64,000 nt of DNA from Desulfovibrio desulfuricans DSM 642 (GCF_000420465.1 NZ_ATUZ01000013.1:1-64000), one strand, 5' to 3'. Shown: positions 18,109 to 28,466, counted from the first letter of the stretch. The notes: generated by a model from the sequence alone, not told the origin. Numbers and translations: made by a program.

Positions 18109-19412
18109 TAATCAGGTATCCTCATGCGGGTGATAAGCTCCGTAAGCTTGGCTGTCTTGGCCGGGGAAACGTAGGTGAGGATTTCGCCTGACTGCTTGGG
18201 CGACATGCCGGAAAGAATGCGGATGGCCACACGTTCGTCCATGCTTTCCAGAGCCTTGGCTGCTGCCTTGGGTTTCATCATGGAATAGGTGAGCACCAGC
18301 CGGTGAACTTTTTCGTTTTCAATGCCCCTGGCCTCGCGGATCATGTCCTGCATTTTCTTTTCAGTTTCCTGAATATCCTTGAGGCGCTGATCCATCTGCT
18401 GGCGCAGCACAAGAATGTCCTGCTGCTGGCGCGCCAGTTCCTGGGCCTTGGTATTGGGGTCGTTGGAATACGCGCCCTGAGGCTGCTGCACCGTGGGAAC
18501 GGGCAGCGTGCCCGAGCTTTGCCCCTGCGGCAAGGGGGGCAAAAAGCCGTCGTTGTTGCCTGCCGCGCCGCGCGGCGGCAAAGGTGCGCCGTCCGTGCCC
18601 TGACCGCGTGGAATGTTTGCCGGGATGGGCGGTGCGCCGGGTATGGTCAGCGGGGCCGTTTGCTCTGCGGGAGCAAATGGCGATTGCCCGCCAGTGGGCG
18701 TCTGGGGAACAGGCATGTCCAGCGCTGCCGCGTGTGCGGCCTGCACGCTGCCAAGGCCGGGGATGGGCAGATTGCTCAGACCCAGGGCGTCCAGCCATTC
18801 GGATTCGCTGGCGCGGTTGGGTCTGGCAGAAACAATCAGGCTGCCGGAGGGGGCGGATGTGCCCGGTTCCGCCTGTGGGGCAGGCAGGGCCTGCGGTTCG
18901 GGAAAATTTGGAGAAAATGTCTGGCCGGGAGCCTTGGAAGCCGCCGCAGTTTCAGGTGCGCCGCCTGAGGCCGCTGTACGGATAAGCGGGGCGGGCAGGG
19001 CGGCATCGGTCACGCTGGTGGTTTGATCTGCATGGGGTTTGACCGCTGCGGCCATGCGGGCGGCGGCAGAACCTTGCGGGTCGCTCTGGCTCCTTTCAGT
19101 TTTGTCCTTGATGTTGTCTACAACAGAATCAAGGGCCGAACCCATGGACGAAAGTGTAGAACTGACGCTTTGCGCCAGGCCAGAGGGGGCCGCATCTGCA
19201 ACAGGATCCACGGTTTCAGTCCGCTCCTGCCCATTGTGCGGCTCGTTCACGGCTACCGTGGCATCCTTGGGTGATCCGCCAAGCCAGGAGGGTACGGGCA
19301 CATCCAGCAGCAAAAGGCCGAGGATGGTAAGCTTCATAAAGCAGAGCACCGCCAGCCAGCGGAATAGTTTAGAGAGCCGGAGCTTTGTAGCGGAGTGTGG
19401 CTGTTTCGTCAT
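18108..19412 (-). CDS. MotE-like protein (MgtE_N domain)
   Basis: 434 aa. Cytoplasmic tail, one membrane anchor at ~19-40 (WLAVLCFMKLTILGLLLLDV), a long Pro/Ala/Gln-rich segment (~50-310), a coiled coil (~315-365, LARQQQDILVLRQQMDQRL) and a C-terminal MgtE_N-like repeat (YSMMKPKAAAKALESMDERVAIRILSGM, then TAKLTELITRM). Such proteins follow fliJ in many flagellated bacteria and are called MotE or FliG-like; they are thought to assist motor or chaperone function. The start overlaps the end of fliJ by 44 bp. Confidence 0.8.
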   Translation of the reverse strand: MTKQPHSATKLRLSKLFRWLAVLCFMKLTILGLLLLDVPVPSWLGGSPKDATVAVNEPHNGQERTETVDPVADAAPSGLAQSVSSTLSSMGSALDSVVDNIKDKTERSQSDPQGSAAARMAAAVKPHADQTTSVTDAALPAPLIRTAASGGAPETAAASKAPGQTFSPNFPEPQALPAPQAEPGTSAPSGSLIVSARPNRASESEWLDALGLSNLPIPGLGSVQAAHAAALDMPVPQTPTGGQSPFAPAEQTAPLTIPGAPPIPANIPRGQGTDGAPLPPRGAAGNNDGFLPPLPQGQSSGTLPVPTVQQPQGAYSNDPNTKAQELARQQQDILVLRQQMDQRLKDIQETEKKMQDMIREARGIENEKVHRLVLTYSMMKPKAAAKALESMDERVAIRILSGMSPKQSGEILTYVSPAKTAKLTELITRMRIPD

Positions 19413-19806
19413 TGACGCGTTGCTCCTTCAGTTGTTCCTCACGAATATACTGCTGGTTTTGGCGCTCCTTGAGCTTTTCCAGCAGTTTTCTTTCAATGGC
19501 GCGCGCAGCCAGCAGTTTGCGGGCTTCGTCAACAAGCTGTTCGTGCATGCGGGCCTGCAAGGCTGCATTGGCTACATCGCCGCGCAATCCTTTTACATAC
19601 TGTTCCAGCAGCCAGCGTTCCGCCTGCGGAACAAGGGCTGATTCAAACAAGCGGTCTTCGGTCTGTCGCAGTTCAGCCTTCAGACGTTCAAAAAGTGCGC
19701 GCGCTTCTTCCAGGAGATTCTGCTTGTTGGCCAGATCAACCTTGGCTTCTTCTTCAAGCTGTTCCCGGTAGTCGAGTATTTTCTGTAAGTTGAAACGAAA
19801 AGGCAC
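19369..19806 (-). CDS. fliJ: Flagellar export chaperone FliJ
   Basis: 145 aa, GTG start, almost entirely coiled coil. It begins PFRFNLQKILDYREQLEEEAKVDLA, the standard FliJ N terminus. FliJ is the gamma-like stalk of the FliI ATPase ring and escorts export substrates. fliI and fliH, the usual neighbours, are not next to it here; it heads the small operon fliJ-motE-like-truA. Confidence 0.9.
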   Translation of the reverse strand: MPFRFNLQKILDYREQLEEEAKVDLANKQNLLEEARALFERLKAELRQTEDRLFESALVPQAERWLLEQYVKGLRGDVANAALQARMHEQLVDEARKLLAARAIERKLLEKLKERQNQQYIREEQLKEQRVNDETATLRYKAPAL

Positions 19807-19926
19807 GCCGCACCGCCTTGATTTTGACGCCCTGAATATCCTCAGGGGGAAACTGCAAACAGCGGGCCAATCCGCCTGCCATGCGGCGGAGGAAAAGGAC
19901 CGTGCGGCTGACAGGCGGGCAAATGC

Positions 19927-20730
19927 CTATTTGATGTTTAAATCCGCAGCGTGGTTCACAGGGCCGCAGCCCTTGCCGGGGGCGTAGCTTTTACGCAGGG
20001 CAAGATTAAGAAATTCCTGCGCCCGGGTTACAGCAACCTGTAGGGGCAAACCGCGCCCAATCCCTGTGGCGATGGCGGCAGAAAGCGTGCAGCCCGTGCC
20101 GTGGTTGTTTTCCGTCTCCACCTTGGCCTGAGGGAGGTGCTTGGGCTGTTCGCCGGGTATGCACAGGCAGTCTGTAACAACGATGGAGCTTTCCATGTGC
20201 CCGCCCTTGATGAGCACTGCGCGCGCACCCATGGCAAGCAGCTTCTGGCCTGCGGCCTCTGCGTCTTCAAGGCTGTTGATGCTCATGCCGGTGAGCATTT
20301 CCGCCTCAGGGCGGTTGGGGGTCAGCAGGTCGCAGCCGGGCAGCATTTCTTCCACCAGCGCTGTCACGGCGTCTTCCTGCAACAGGCGGCTACCGCTCTG
20401 GCTCACGGAAACAGGGTCAACCACAAGGGGGAAGTCGCGGTTGCGCAGTTCGTCCGCAACGGCGCGGATGATGGGGGCAGAAAAGAGCATGCCTGTTTTT
20501 GCGGCCTTGACGGAAAAACCTTCAAGCACCGTGCGCAGTTGCAAGCGCACAAAATCTGCATCCGGCGCATGAATTCCTGTAACGCCCAATCCGTTCTGCG
20601 CGGTCAGGGCGGTGATGACGCTCATGCCGTAACCGCCGAGCGCCATGATCGTTTTCAGGTCAGCCTGAATGCCCGCGCCGCCGCCGGAATCAGAACCGGC
20701 GATGGTGAGGATGTTGGCAGGGGTATGCAT
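19927..20730 (-). CDS. thiD: Hydroxymethylpyrimidine (phosphate) kinase ThiD
   Basis: 267 aa ribokinase-fold enzyme. N-terminal TIAGSDSGGGAGIQADLKT binds the pyrimidine; VVDPVSVSQSG, LTPNRPEAEMLTG and the anion-hole/catalytic Asp region (here ENNHGTGCTLSAAIA) follow. The residue equivalent to the usual T-x-N-x-HGTG Thr is Glu. It phosphorylates HMP to HMP-PP for thiamine synthesis. It is a single gene with a good promoter; no TPP riboswitch is visible in its short leader. Confidence 0.93.
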   Translation of the reverse strand: MHTPANILTIAGSDSGGGAGIQADLKTIMALGGYGMSVITALTAQNGLGVTGIHAPDADFVRLQLRTVLEGFSVKAAKTGMLFSAPIIRAVADELRNRDFPLVVDPVSVSQSGSRLLQEDAVTALVEEMLPGCDLLTPNRPEAEMLTGMSINSLEDAEAAGQKLLAMGARAVLIKGGHMESSIVVTDCLCIPGEQPKHLPQAKVETENNHGTGCTLSAAIATGIGRGLPLQVAVTRAQEFLNLALRKSYAPGKGCGPVNHAADLNIK

Positions 20731-20768
20731 AAAAAGCCTCTCATAAAAAACTGCGTACGAATTTAGTT

Positions 20769-20797
20769 ACTATACCCCGCCGCCCGCCGGGGTGCAA
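20769..20797 (-). promoter_or_regulatory. Sigma-70 promoter of thiD
   Basis: On the minus strand TTGCAC and TATAGT with 17-bp spacing; the ATG is ~39 bases downstream of the -10 box. Confidence 0.65.
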
Positions 20798-20976
20798 TGC
20801 GGGCAATGTCTGCCTCGTATCCAGAAACTCTCTGGAAAATGTCTTCACAGCGCAGGGAAGCAATGCTAGCATTTACGCGCAATAAACGGAAATAATGGCC
20901 TGGTATGCCGTTTTTGCGGCGCTCAGGGCTGTACCCGTTGTGCCACGGCCCATGCCTGCCGCAGTAGGAGAATTTT

Positions 20977-22362
20977 ATGAAATTGGAAAAAAAGCCTTTG
21001 GACGTGCCGGACATAGTGAATATGCCCAAGCCCCGTCCCGCCCGCGCGGGCGCGCGCAAGGCCGTGGTGCTGGCGCTGCTGGCGGTTCTGGCCCTGGGCG
21101 GCGCGACCTACTGGCTTACACGCGATAAATCAACCCGCGACCAGTGGAAGGACCAAGCCGCCGACATCATAAACAATGCCACCAGCGGCACTCCGCTGGC
21201 CGGTGTGGGTGATGTGCTGCGCGATGCGCCCCCGCCACCGCCCATTTCTGTTGTCAGCCCGCCCACTTCCCCCGGCACACTGGCCGGGCAAACAGTGCAG
21301 GGCAGCGTGGGCGCGCCTGTGGATGGCTTAACGCCCGCCGGGCTGTACCCGCAGCAGAACGGGGTGCAGATGCCCCAAAAGGTGACGGAAGACAGCCATA
21401 TCCGCATGGAATTTGTGGAAGATCTGGCGGCCTTTGTTGTGGCCCGTTTCAGGCCCGGCCCGCAGAGCGGCACACTGAACGTCAGTGTGCAGGCGCTCAA
21501 TCAACGATACGGTGCAAAGTTTGCCAACGTCACGGACGGTAAGGGCGGGCGCGAAGCCCTGCTGCGCTATGCCTTTCATCCCACCATGCTGCGCGGGCTG
21601 TATACCCTGTATGCGGATCGCTTTCTGGATGCCGTCAACCGTGATGCGGCCTCCAAGGGTTTTACGCCTGAACATATCCGCCAGTTGCACATGGCGCTGG
21701 CCGGGCGTCTTGTAATTCTGGCTGGCGCACTTGAAGGCGTGGCCTCAGTTCCCAACCTTGATGCCCGCCTGCGTGAACAGGACAAAGCCGCGCAGGGTGT
21801 TGTAGATATCAACGCCCAGATGGCCGAAGCCGTGTTCGCGGTAGACCAGCTGCGCGAGAACAATGCTCCAGAAGCGCAGATATCCACAGCGCAACTGCGG
21901 GTGGACGGCCTGAGCGCCCGGTACCGCCGTGCGCTTGAGGAACGTGCCGCCTTGCAGCGCACCTTGGTTGCGGCCATACGCCAGAACGGCGGGCAGACTC
22001 TGGACGATGATTCCCTGTTGTTTGTGGCCCAGTGGGTTGACCGCCGCCTGCGCGCGGACGCTCAGGCCCTTGCCTCGGTGCAGGCCTCGGCGGGCGTGTT
22101 GCGCGATCTGGCGCGGCGCAGTGCGCAGGCTGGAACAGGCGCTCAGTTCCAGCCGCAAACTCCTGCACAAGGGGCGGTTCCTGATGGTGCAGCCCATGCG
22201 GCCCCTATTGCGGCTCCCAATGCCGCACAAAACGCCGGGCATGTGCAGACCTCCCCTCAGCTGACCCCGCCGCAGGGGCATGCGACCCCCGCACTGCCTG
22301 CGGAAAACGCGCATGGCGGTGCAGAACGTGCGCCAGCCCCCCGCGTGGGCGGTCAGCAGTAA
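20977..22362 (+). CDS. Unknown single-pass membrane protein
   Basis: 461 aa, GGAG before the ATG. Short basic cytoplasmic tail, TM at ~29-47 (KAVVLALLAVLALGGATYWL), a Pro/Gly-rich linker to ~130, then a mostly helical extracytoplasmic domain (~140-390) containing FVVARFRPGPQSGTLNVSVQALN and LYTLYADRFLDAV, and a Pro/Ala/Gln tail. I do not recognise the family. Its TAA shares one base with the ATG of cobU, and a third gene follows, so the three are co-transcribed. A cell-envelope role is all that can be inferred. Confidence 0.75.
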   Translation: MKLEKKPLDVPDIVNMPKPRPARAGARKAVVLALLAVLALGGATYWLTRDKSTRDQWKDQAADIINNATSGTPLAGVGDVLRDAPPPPPISVVSPPTSPGTLAGQTVQGSVGAPVDGLTPAGLYPQQNGVQMPQKVTEDSHIRMEFVEDLAAFVVARFRPGPQSGTLNVSVQALNQRYGAKFANVTDGKGGREALLRYAFHPTMLRGLYTLYADRFLDAVNRDAASKGFTPEHIRQLHMALAGRLVILAGALEGVASVPNLDARLREQDKAAQGVVDINAQMAEAVFAVDQLRENNAPEAQISTAQLRVDGLSARYRRALEERAALQRTLVAAIRQNGGQTLDDDSLLFVAQWVDRRLRADAQALASVQASAGVLRDLARRSAQAGTGAQFQPQTPAQGAVPDGAAHAAPIAAPNAAQNAGHVQTSPQLTPPQGHATPALPAENAHGGAERAPAPRVGGQQ

Positions 22363-22925
22363 TGGGCGCAGCAGTTCTTTTTGTTGGCGGCACACGCAGC
22401 GGCAAAAGCGGTCTGGCCCAGCGCTGGGCCGAGGCGCAAGCCCCGCAGCGGCTGTATCTGGCAACGGGCCGCGAGGACGATGAAGAGATGGCGGCGCGTA
22501 TTGCCCTGCACAAGCAGGAGCGCGGTCAGGGCTGGCATTGCCTTGAGGAGCCGCTTGATCCGGCTGGCGCTCTGGCATCGCTGATGCCTGCGGCCCAGCC
22601 CGGCGGCAAGGGCCCGGGGGTTGTGCTGTTTGACTGCGTTAGCCTGTGGGTAGCCAACCTTATGGCTGCGGACATGACGGAAAGGGATATTCTTGACCGT
22701 GTGGAGGCTCTGGCCGCCAGCATTGCGGCCTATCCACTGCCGCTGGCGCTGGTGAGTGTGGAAGCGGGCCTTGGCATGGTTGCCATGTCGAGCCTCGGAC
22801 GTCGTTTTCAGGATACGCTGGGTCTTGCCAATCAGGCGCTGGCCCGCGTGTGCGGCACGGTACTTTTTGTAAGCTGCGGTCTGCCCCTTGTGCTCAAGGG
22901 CCAGTTGCCGGAGGAAATATGCTGA
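22362..22925 (+). CDS. cobU: Adenosylcobinamide kinase/guanylyltransferase CobU
   Basis: 187 aa, the normal CobU/CobP length. P-loop FVGGTRSGKSGLAQ (residues 7-20), LATGREDDEEMAARIALHK containing the His that is guanylylated (equivalent of His46), FDCVSLWVANL, and VSVEAGLGMV (normally V-x-N-E-x-G). It phosphorylates adenosylcobinamide and attaches GMP in nucleotide-loop assembly of cobamides. It overlaps its neighbours on both sides (1 bp and 7 bp), an odd place since neither looks cobamide-related. Confidence 0.92.
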   Translation: MGAAVLFVGGTRSGKSGLAQRWAEAQAPQRLYLATGREDDEEMAARIALHKQERGQGWHCLEEPLDPAGALASLMPAAQPGGKGPGVVLFDCVSLWVANLMAADMTERDILDRVEALAASIAAYPLPLALVSVEAGLGMVAMSSLGRRFQDTLGLANQALARVCGTVLFVSCGLPLVLKGQLPEEIC

Positions 22926-23617
22926 ATTTTGTTGGGTGGACTGCCAGTGTGGAAGCGGGTGCAAAATCGGGCGGCAGGGTCTTGGCTCGTGTGCCTTATT
23001 ATTTCGCAGCGGCCCTGCTATGGGCGGCGGTTGTGGTGCAGTCCGGCTTTGCCTTTGCCGCAAATGATCCGCGCCAGTGCATTCTGGAAGCTGGCGGCGC
23101 TGTAGACAAGTCTGACGTGACCGCTTTTGAGCGGCAGGTGGATGTGGACGCGATTCTTGAGCAGGCGCTGAATCTTTTTGTGCGCCGCGCGCAGGATCCG
23201 GAAGCGGCAAAGGATCTGCCGCCCATGGTTGCCCTGCTCTTTACGCAGGCAGCGTCCAAGGAGGGCAACGTGCGCTCCCTGCTGCTGAACGAAACCCGGG
23301 CCTTTGTGCTCAATGGTATTTCTTCCGGCGCATTTGCTGGCCGCAAGCCCTCGGGCAATACCGCGCAGGGGCTGCTTGCCCCTCTGTTTGCCGATGCCTC
23401 AACCGGGCGCAAGGAAATCAAAAACGTGGGGCAGGCCCGACGCGATGGCGATGGCTGGCTTGTGCCCTTTGTGGTGCATGATGGCGGCAACGGCGAATCC
23501 TATGGCGTGACGGGCCGGGTGACATCCGCTAACGGCGAGATGCGTCTGACCTCTGTAGCCAATATGGAATCCCTGCTGCGCAAGGTGGCGGCAGAAAGCC
23601 GCGCTGTGGAGCCGTAG
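22919..23617 (+). CDS. Unknown exported protein
   Basis: 232 aa from ATG 22919, chosen for GGAGGAAAT directly upstream. A basic N terminus and a hydrophobic stretch (~26-48, YYFAAALLWAAVVVQSGFAFAA) ending in an AFA-A site suggest Sec export. The mature part has no motif I know; its C-terminal half (GWLVPFVVHDGGNGESYGVTGRV) looks like a beta-rich fold as in periplasmic lipid- or ligand-binding modules. Last gene of the cobU transcript; a terminator follows. Confidence 0.75.
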   Translation: MLNFVGWTASVEAGAKSGGRVLARVPYYFAAALLWAAVVVQSGFAFAANDPRQCILEAGGAVDKSDVTAFERQVDVDAILEQALNLFVRRAQDPEAAKDLPPMVALLFTQAASKEGNVRSLLLNETRAFVLNGISSGAFAGRKPSGNTAQGLLAPLFADASTGRKEIKNVGQARRDGDGWLVPFVVHDGGNGESYGVTGRVTSANGEMRLTSVANMESLLRKVAAESRAVEP

Positions 23618-23658
23618 CAGAATCTGCTGACTGGCGCGACCAAGCACCAGCTAGGAAT

Positions 23659-23690
23659 AAAAAAAGGGAGCCAGATGGCTCCCTTTTTTT
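23659..23690. terminator. Bidirectional terminator
   Basis: 14-bp perfect inverted repeat (23659-23672 / 23677-23690) with a 4-base loop, seven A on one side and seven T on the other. It lies between the convergent cobU transcript and lon. Confidence 0.88.
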
Positions 23691-23721
23691 ATCGCTGATT
23701 TTTTATCGCTGTCGCCGTGCG

Positions 23722-26160
23722 CTACTGCGCAGGCTGATTCTTGTCGTCATCGTGCTTTTCGGGTCGCAGAATGCGGCTGATGGGCAGCGCCGTAGCCCGG
23801 CCGGAGAAGATTTCTTCCGCCGTGGCGGCAAGGGCCTGAGGCAGCACTTCATCCACATGGTCAACAAAAACGATCTCCAGGTCGCGCAGCACTTCGTCCG
23901 GCACTTCCTTGAGGTCTTTTTCATTATCGCGGGGCATGATCACCTTTTTGATGCCGCTGCGGCGCGCTGCCAGCAGTTTTTCTCGCAGGCCGCCGATGGG
24001 CAGCACCCTGCCGCGCAAGGAGATTTCGCCGGTCATGGCTACATCATTGCGCACGGGAATGCCCAGCAGGGCGGAGGTGATGGACGTCGCCAGGGTGATG
24101 CCAGCCGAAGGGCCATCCTTGGGCGTTGCGCCAGCAGGCACGTGCACGTGGATATCTATCTTGCGGTGGAAGCGGGGATCAAGGCCCAGCACTTCGGCCC
24201 GCGAACGCACATACGAAAGGGCCGCCTTGGCCGATTCCGTCATGACTTCGCCAAGCTGACCAGTGGTCACCACATGTCCAGAACCGCCCATGAGGCTGGT
24301 TTCCACCAGCAGAATTTCGCCGCCGCGCTGATTATAGGCAAGACCAGCGCACACCCCGACCTGAGGTTCGCTTTCGCGTTCGTCATGGCGGTATTTTTTT
24401 ACGCCCAGCATGGAAGGCAGGCTCTGGCGCGAGATGTTGACGCACTTTTCGGTATCATCGTCTTCCACAAGCTTGATGGCGGTCTTGCGGCACAGGGCGG
24501 CAATTTCGCGCTCAAGGTTACGCACCCCGGCCTCGCGCGTGTAGGAGCGGATGATCTCGAGAATGGCGTTGTCCGACACGCGGATGTTGCCTTCCTTGAG
24601 GCCGTGCTCCTCCAGCTGGCGGGGCAGCAGGAAGCGGCGGGCGATGTGGCGTTTTTCCGTTTCAAGGTAGCTGTTGAGCTCGATGATCTCCATGCGGTCA
24701 AGCAGCGGCACAGGGATGGAGTGCAGCGAGTTGGCCGTGGTGATAAAGAAAACCTTGGAAAGATCATACTCCAGATCAAGGTAGTGATCCATGAAGGTAT
24801 TGTTCTGTTCCGGGTCGAGCACTTCCAGCAGGGCCGAGGCGGGGTCGCCACGGTAGTCGGAGGTCATCTTGTCCACTTCGTCCAGGCAGAAGAGGGGATT
24901 GTTGAACTTCACCCGCTTGAGGGACTGGATGATCTTGCCCGGCAGCGCGCCCACATAGGTGCGGCGGTGCCCCCGGATTTCGGCTTCATCGCGCACGCCG
25001 CCAAGTGAGAGGCGCACAAAATCGCGCCCGGTGGCGCGGGCCACGGACTTGGCAAGCGAGGTTTTACCCACGCCGGGGGGGCCGACAAAGCAGAGGATGG
25101 GGCCTTTGAGCCCCTGGGACAGCTTCTGCACTGCAAGGTATTCCAGAATGCGTTCCTTGGGCTTTTCAAGGCCAAAGTGGTCGCCGTCAAGAATTGCGCG
25201 CGCCTTTTCAAGGTTGATGTCTATCTGCTTGAGGTCGTTCCAGGGCAGATCCAGAATCCAGTCCACATAGTTGCGCACAACAGTGTATTCCGCCGCAGAG
25301 GGCGGCATGCTGCGCAGCTTTCTGGCTTCGGAGAGCGCCTTTTCGCGCGCTTCTTCCGGCATGTCGCGGGTCTTGAGTTTTTGCTCTATTTCGTCAACTT
25401 CGGCCTGGGGGTCGTCATCTCGCCCCATTTCCTTGTTGATGGCCTTGATCTGCTCGTTGAGGTAATATTCACGCTGGTTGCGCTCCATCTGCACCTTGAC
25501 GCGGTTCTTGATGCGCTTTTCAACCGTGGCAAGGGCCACCTCGCCCTGCAAAAGCTCATAGGCAAGCTCCAGGCGCTGGGTGGCATCGTCGATCTCAAGG
25601 GCTTCCTGCTTTTTGCGGTAATCAACCTTGAGATGCGGGATGATGGCATCGGCCAGAGGGCCGATTTCCTGCAAGGCAAGAATGGAGAGCACAGCCTCCT
25701 GCGAAATTTTTTTGTTGTTCTTGCCGTATTCTTCAAGCGCCTCGTGCACGGCGCGCACCAGAGCCTCGCGCTCTTCAGGGCGGCTCTGCTTTTCGGCGCG
25801 GCGGCGCACGCCCACCATGGTGCACTGCTCGTCTTCGTGCAGGTTTTCCCACGTGGCGCGGTACACGCCTTCAAACAGCACCTTGATGGTGCCGTCGGGC
25901 AGGCGCAGCATCTGAAGCACCTTGCTGACCACGCCCACAGGCGAAAGATCCTGAGCATCGGGCTTTTCCAGCTCCGGCTCGCGCTGGGCCACAAGAAATA
26001 TCTGCTTGCTGTAGGTGGCCTGTGCGGCTTCGATGGCCTTGATGGAGGCCTCGCGCCCCACAAAGAGCGGCATGATGGAGCGGGGGAACATGACCACCTC
26101 GCGCAAAGGCATGATGGGCAGTTCAATGTAAGCGTCAGAGCCGCGCATGTCGTCTGTCAT
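23722..26160 (-). CDS. lon: ATP-dependent protease Lon
   Basis: 812 aa. LON substrate domain (~12-205, beginning [14 protein letters not shown]), coiled region, AAA+ module with Walker [10 protein letters not shown] (~365-373), Walker [10 protein letters not shown] and arginine fingers, then the S16 protease domain with the catalytic Ser in [12 protein letters not shown] and the catalytic Lys in [16 protein letters not shown]. It degrades damaged and regulatory proteins in the cytoplasm. AGGGGAG precedes the ATG. A full intrinsic terminator lies just upstream of that site (see 26173). Confidence 0.97.
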   Translation of the reverse strand: MTDDMRGSDAYIELPIMPLREVVMFPRSIMPLFVGREASIKAIEAAQATYSKQIFLVAQREPELEKPDAQDLSPVGVVSKVLQMLRLPDGTIKVLFEGVYRATWENLHEDEQCTMVGVRRRAEKQSRPEEREALVRAVHEALEEYGKNNKKISQEAVLSILALQEIGPLADAIIPHLKVDYRKKQEALEIDDATQRLELAYELLQGEVALATVEKRIKNRVKVQMERNQREYYLNEQIKAINKEMGRDDDPQAEVDEIEQKLKTRDMPEEAREKALSEARKLRSMPPSAAEYTVVRNYVDWILDLPWNDLKQIDINLEKARAILDGDHFGLEKPKERILEYLAVQKLSQGLKGPILCFVGPPGVGKTSLAKSVARATGRDFVRLSLGGVRDEAEIRGHRRTYVGALPGKIIQSLKRVKFNNPLFCLDEVDKMTSDYRGDPASALLEVLDPEQNNTFMDHYLDLEYDLSKVFFITTANSLHSIPVPLLDRMEIIELNSYLETEKRHIARRFLLPRQLEEHGLKEGNIRVSDNAILEIIRSYTREAGVRNLEREIAALCRKTAIKLVEDDDTEKCVNISRQSLPSMLGVKKYRHDERESEPQVGVCAGLAYNQRGGEILLVETSLMGGSGHVVTTGQLGEVMTESAKAALSYVRSRAEVLGLDPRFHRKIDIHVHVPAGATPKDGPSAGITLATSITSALLGIPVRNDVAMTGEISLRGRVLPIGGLREKLLAARRSGIKKVIMPRDNEKDLKEVPDEVLRDLEIVFVDHVDEVLPQALAATAEEIFSGRATALPISRILRPEKHDDDKNQPAQ

Positions 26161-26172
26161 AATTCTCCCCTG

Positions 26173-26207
26173 AAAAAAAAGCCGGACGACGGTCTGCGCC
26201 GTCCGGC
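26173..26207 (-). terminator. Terminator in the lon leader
   Basis: On the minus strand a GC-rich hairpin (26181-26207, outer 8-bp stem GCCGGACG/CGTCCGGC) is followed by eight T (26173-26180). The T run ends only ~5 bases before the lon Shine-Dalgarno, leaving no room for a promoter between terminator and gene. It can end clpX transcripts and should also act on any lon transcript. The rest of the clpX-lon gap (26208-26466) shows no gene. Confidence 0.8.
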
Positions 26208-26466
26208 GGAACTTGGAGCATTTTTCTTTGAAATGGCAGCTTCAGGCGAAGCATTCTGCGCTTGCCCTGCGGCTGGTTGGCCGTTTTGGGGGCGCAAAGG
26301 GGTCGCCTTGCAATCATTTCTCAGCGCGGATTTGAGGAAAACCCGCACGGTGCGCCGCAACAATAATGCTGCCAACGCGCCAGCTTTAACCTGCGGGGTC
26401 AACCCATTGACGGTACCCCTTTACGTGCCTGCTGCATGGCAGACAGCGCGCAATTCAGGCGGCTGG

Positions 26467-27759
26467 CTAAGAGGCCTTGTCGCCCCCGGCCTGGGCCTTG
26501 GACGTCTCGGCGCTTTCGGCCTTGTCGCCAAACAGCAGCACCGGTTCCTTGCCCTTGTCGATAACAGCCTGATTGATCAGGCATTCGCGCACATTGGGCA
26601 GGGAGGGCAGCTTGAACATGATGTCGAGCATGGTGCGTTCCATCACGTTGCGCAGGCCGCGCGCGCCAGTTTTGCGCTCAATGGCCCTGGCGGCAATGGC
26701 CTTGAGGGCATTTGGCGTAAAGCGCAGGTCAACATTCTCAAGCTCAAAGAGCTTCTGATACTGGCGCACCAGAGCGTTCTTGGGTTCGGTGAGAATGCGC
26801 ACCAGATCGGGTTCGTCCAGTTCGTCCACATGGGTGATGATGGGGATACGGCCCACAAATTCGGGGATAAGGCCGAACTTCACCAGATCCTGCGGATGCA
26901 CCTTGTCGAGCAGTTCGCCAAGGGGCATTTCCTTGCTGGCGCGCACCTTGGCGCCAAAACCCATTGCGCCTCCGCTCATGCGGCCGCCCACGATCTTGTC
27001 CAGGCCCACAAAAGCGCCGCCCACGATGAACAGGATGTTGCTCGTGTTCATGCGGATAAATTCCTGCTGGGGGTGCTTGCGCCCGCCCTTGGGAGGAATA
27101 TTGGCCTCTGTACCTTCAATGATCTTGAGCAGGGCCTGCTGCACGCCTTCGCCGGAGACGTCGCGCGTGATGGAGGGGCCATCGCCCTTGCGGGAAATCT
27201 TGTCGATTTCGTCAATATAGATGATGCCCTTGCTGGCGGCTTCCAGATCGTAGTCCGCATTCTGGAGCAGCTGCACCAGGATGTTTTCCACATCTTCGCC
27301 CACATAGCCAGCTTCCGTGAGGGTTGTGGCGTCAGCAATGGCAAAGGGCACGCGCAGTACGCGGGCCAAAGTTTTGGCAAGCAGGGTTTTACCGCTGCCC
27401 GATGGGCCTACAAGGAGGATGTTGCTTTTTTCAAGCTCAACCTCGTCGCCCAGGGCGCTGGCGTAAAACACACGCTTGTAGTGGTTGTGTACCGCTACAG
27501 AAAGGATTTTCTTGGCGTCGTTCTGTCCGATGACATACTGGTCAAGACGATCCTTGATTTCCTGGGGCGAAAGAAGGCGTTCTTCGCTCTCGGGGCTTTC
27601 CATCTGGTCGCGGGCGATAATTTCGTTGCAGGCCTTGATGCATTTGTCGCAAATGCTGGCGCCGTCCTGCACGATGAGATTGCGAACCTCAAGCTCAGTG
27701 CGCCCGCAAAAGGAGCAGCGCAGGGGTTCGCTCACCGTAGGTTTATCGTTCTTGGCCAT
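26467..27759 (-). CDS. clpX: ATP-dependent Clp protease ATPase subunit ClpX
   Basis: 430 aa from ATG 27759 ([10 protein letters not shown]). The frame extends further upstream but that part overlaps clpP and has no homology. Zinc-binding domain CSFCGR...CDKC (~16-44), Walker A GPSGSGKT, Walker [11 protein letters not shown], sensor region [19 protein letters not shown], and RKTGARGLR near the end. It unfolds tagged substrates and feeds them to ClpP. One base separates it from the clpP stop. Confidence 0.97.
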   Translation of the reverse strand: MAKNDKPTVSEPLRCSFCGRTELEVRNLIVQDGASICDKCIKACNEIIARDQMESPESEERLLSPQEIKDRLDQYVIGQNDAKKILSVAVHNHYKRVFYASALGDEVELEKSNILLVGPSGSGKTLLAKTLARVLRVPFAIADATTLTEAGYVGEDVENILVQLLQNADYDLEAASKGIIYIDEIDKISRKGDGPSITRDVSGEGVQQALLKIIEGTEANIPPKGGRKHPQQEFIRMNTSNILFIVGGAFVGLDKIVGGRMSGGAMGFGAKVRASKEMPLGELLDKVHPQDLVKFGLIPEFVGRIPIITHVDELDEPDLVRILTEPKNALVRQYQKLFELENVDLRFTPNALKAIAARAIERKTGARGLRNVMERTMLDIMFKLPSLPNVRECLINQAVIDKGKEPVLLFGDKAESAETSKAQAGGDKAS

Positions 27760-27760
27760 A

Positions 27761-28369
27761 TTACTCGCTCTTTTCCTGAGCCATTTCATTGCGCGATACA
27801 AGCACGCGGTCAATGATGCCGAGTTCCTTGGCTTCCTCAGGAGTCAAAAAGTTATCGCGTTCGGTAGCTTTGACAATATCCTTGTAGGGACGGCCCGTGT
27901 TGTCGGCCAACATGCGGTTGAGGCGTTCCTTGAGGCGCAGCACCTCGCGCGCATGGATTTCAATATCCGTGGCCTGACCCTGAAAACCGCCCGAAGGCTG
28001 GTGAATCATGATCTGACTGTTGGGCAAAGCAAAACGCATGCCAGGCTTGCCAGCGGCCAGCAAAAATGCGCCCATGCTGGCGGCGCGGCCCATGCACACA
28101 GTCGCCACCGGCGAAGAGATAAAGCGCATGGTGTCATAAACGGCAAGCCCGGCGGTAACAGAGCCGCCGGGGGAATTTATGTAGAGATAGATTTCTTTTT
28201 CGGGGTCTTGCGATTCAAGGAACAGTAACTGGGCGCAGATGAGGGAAGCAACGGTATCGTTGACCTCGGAGCCAAGCAAAACGATGCGGTCCTTGAGCAG
28301 ACGCGAATAGATGTCATAGGCCCGCTCGGAGCGGCCTGTGGTTTCAATAACCATGGGGACAAGCGACAT
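27761..28369 (-). CDS. clpP: Clp protease proteolytic subunit ClpP
   Basis: 202 aa. Catalytic triad: Ser in [12 protein letters not shown], His in MIHQPSGG, Asp in the [17 protein letters not shown] region; oxyanion-hole glycines in [11 protein letters not shown]. It forms the tetradecameric chamber used with ClpX. It starts ~65 bp after the tig terminator, so clpPX has its own promoter despite the conserved tig-clpP-clpX-lon order. Confidence 0.97.
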   Translation of the reverse strand: MSLVPMVIETTGRSERAYDIYSRLLKDRIVLLGSEVNDTVASLICAQLLFLESQDPEKEIYLYINSPGGSVTAGLAVYDTMRFISSPVATVCMGRAASMGAFLLAAGKPGMRFALPNSQIMIHQPSGGFQGQATDIEIHAREVLRLKERLNRMLADNTGRPYKDIVKATERDNFLTPEEAKELGIIDRVLVSRNEMAQEKSE

Positions 28370-28420
28370 ATGAGCCTCTTGGCACGGCGTGTGGGCCGGT
28401 TAGGTGCGGTGTTGCCGCAA

Positions 28421-28451
28421 AATAAAACCAAAAGGCGGCCTTAAGGCCGCC
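28421..28451 (-). terminator. Terminator after tig
   Basis: GGCGGCC-TTAA-GGCCGCC (28434-28451), followed on the minus strand by a T-rich run interrupted by two G. Confidence 0.8.
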
Positions 28452-28466
28452 TCCCTTATACTTCAG

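Noticed and set aside
20731-20976. TPP riboswitch before thiD
   Set aside because: The leader between promoter and ATG is only about 35 bases and lacks the CTGAGA and related conserved blocks.
27760-27813. Longer ClpX start overlapping clpP
   Set aside because: The extra 18 residues are not found in ClpX; ATG 27759 fits the family and the operon spacing.
25177-27816. 879-codon open frame opposite lon and clpX
   Set aside because: Antisense shadow; lon and clpX motifs fill the minus strand.
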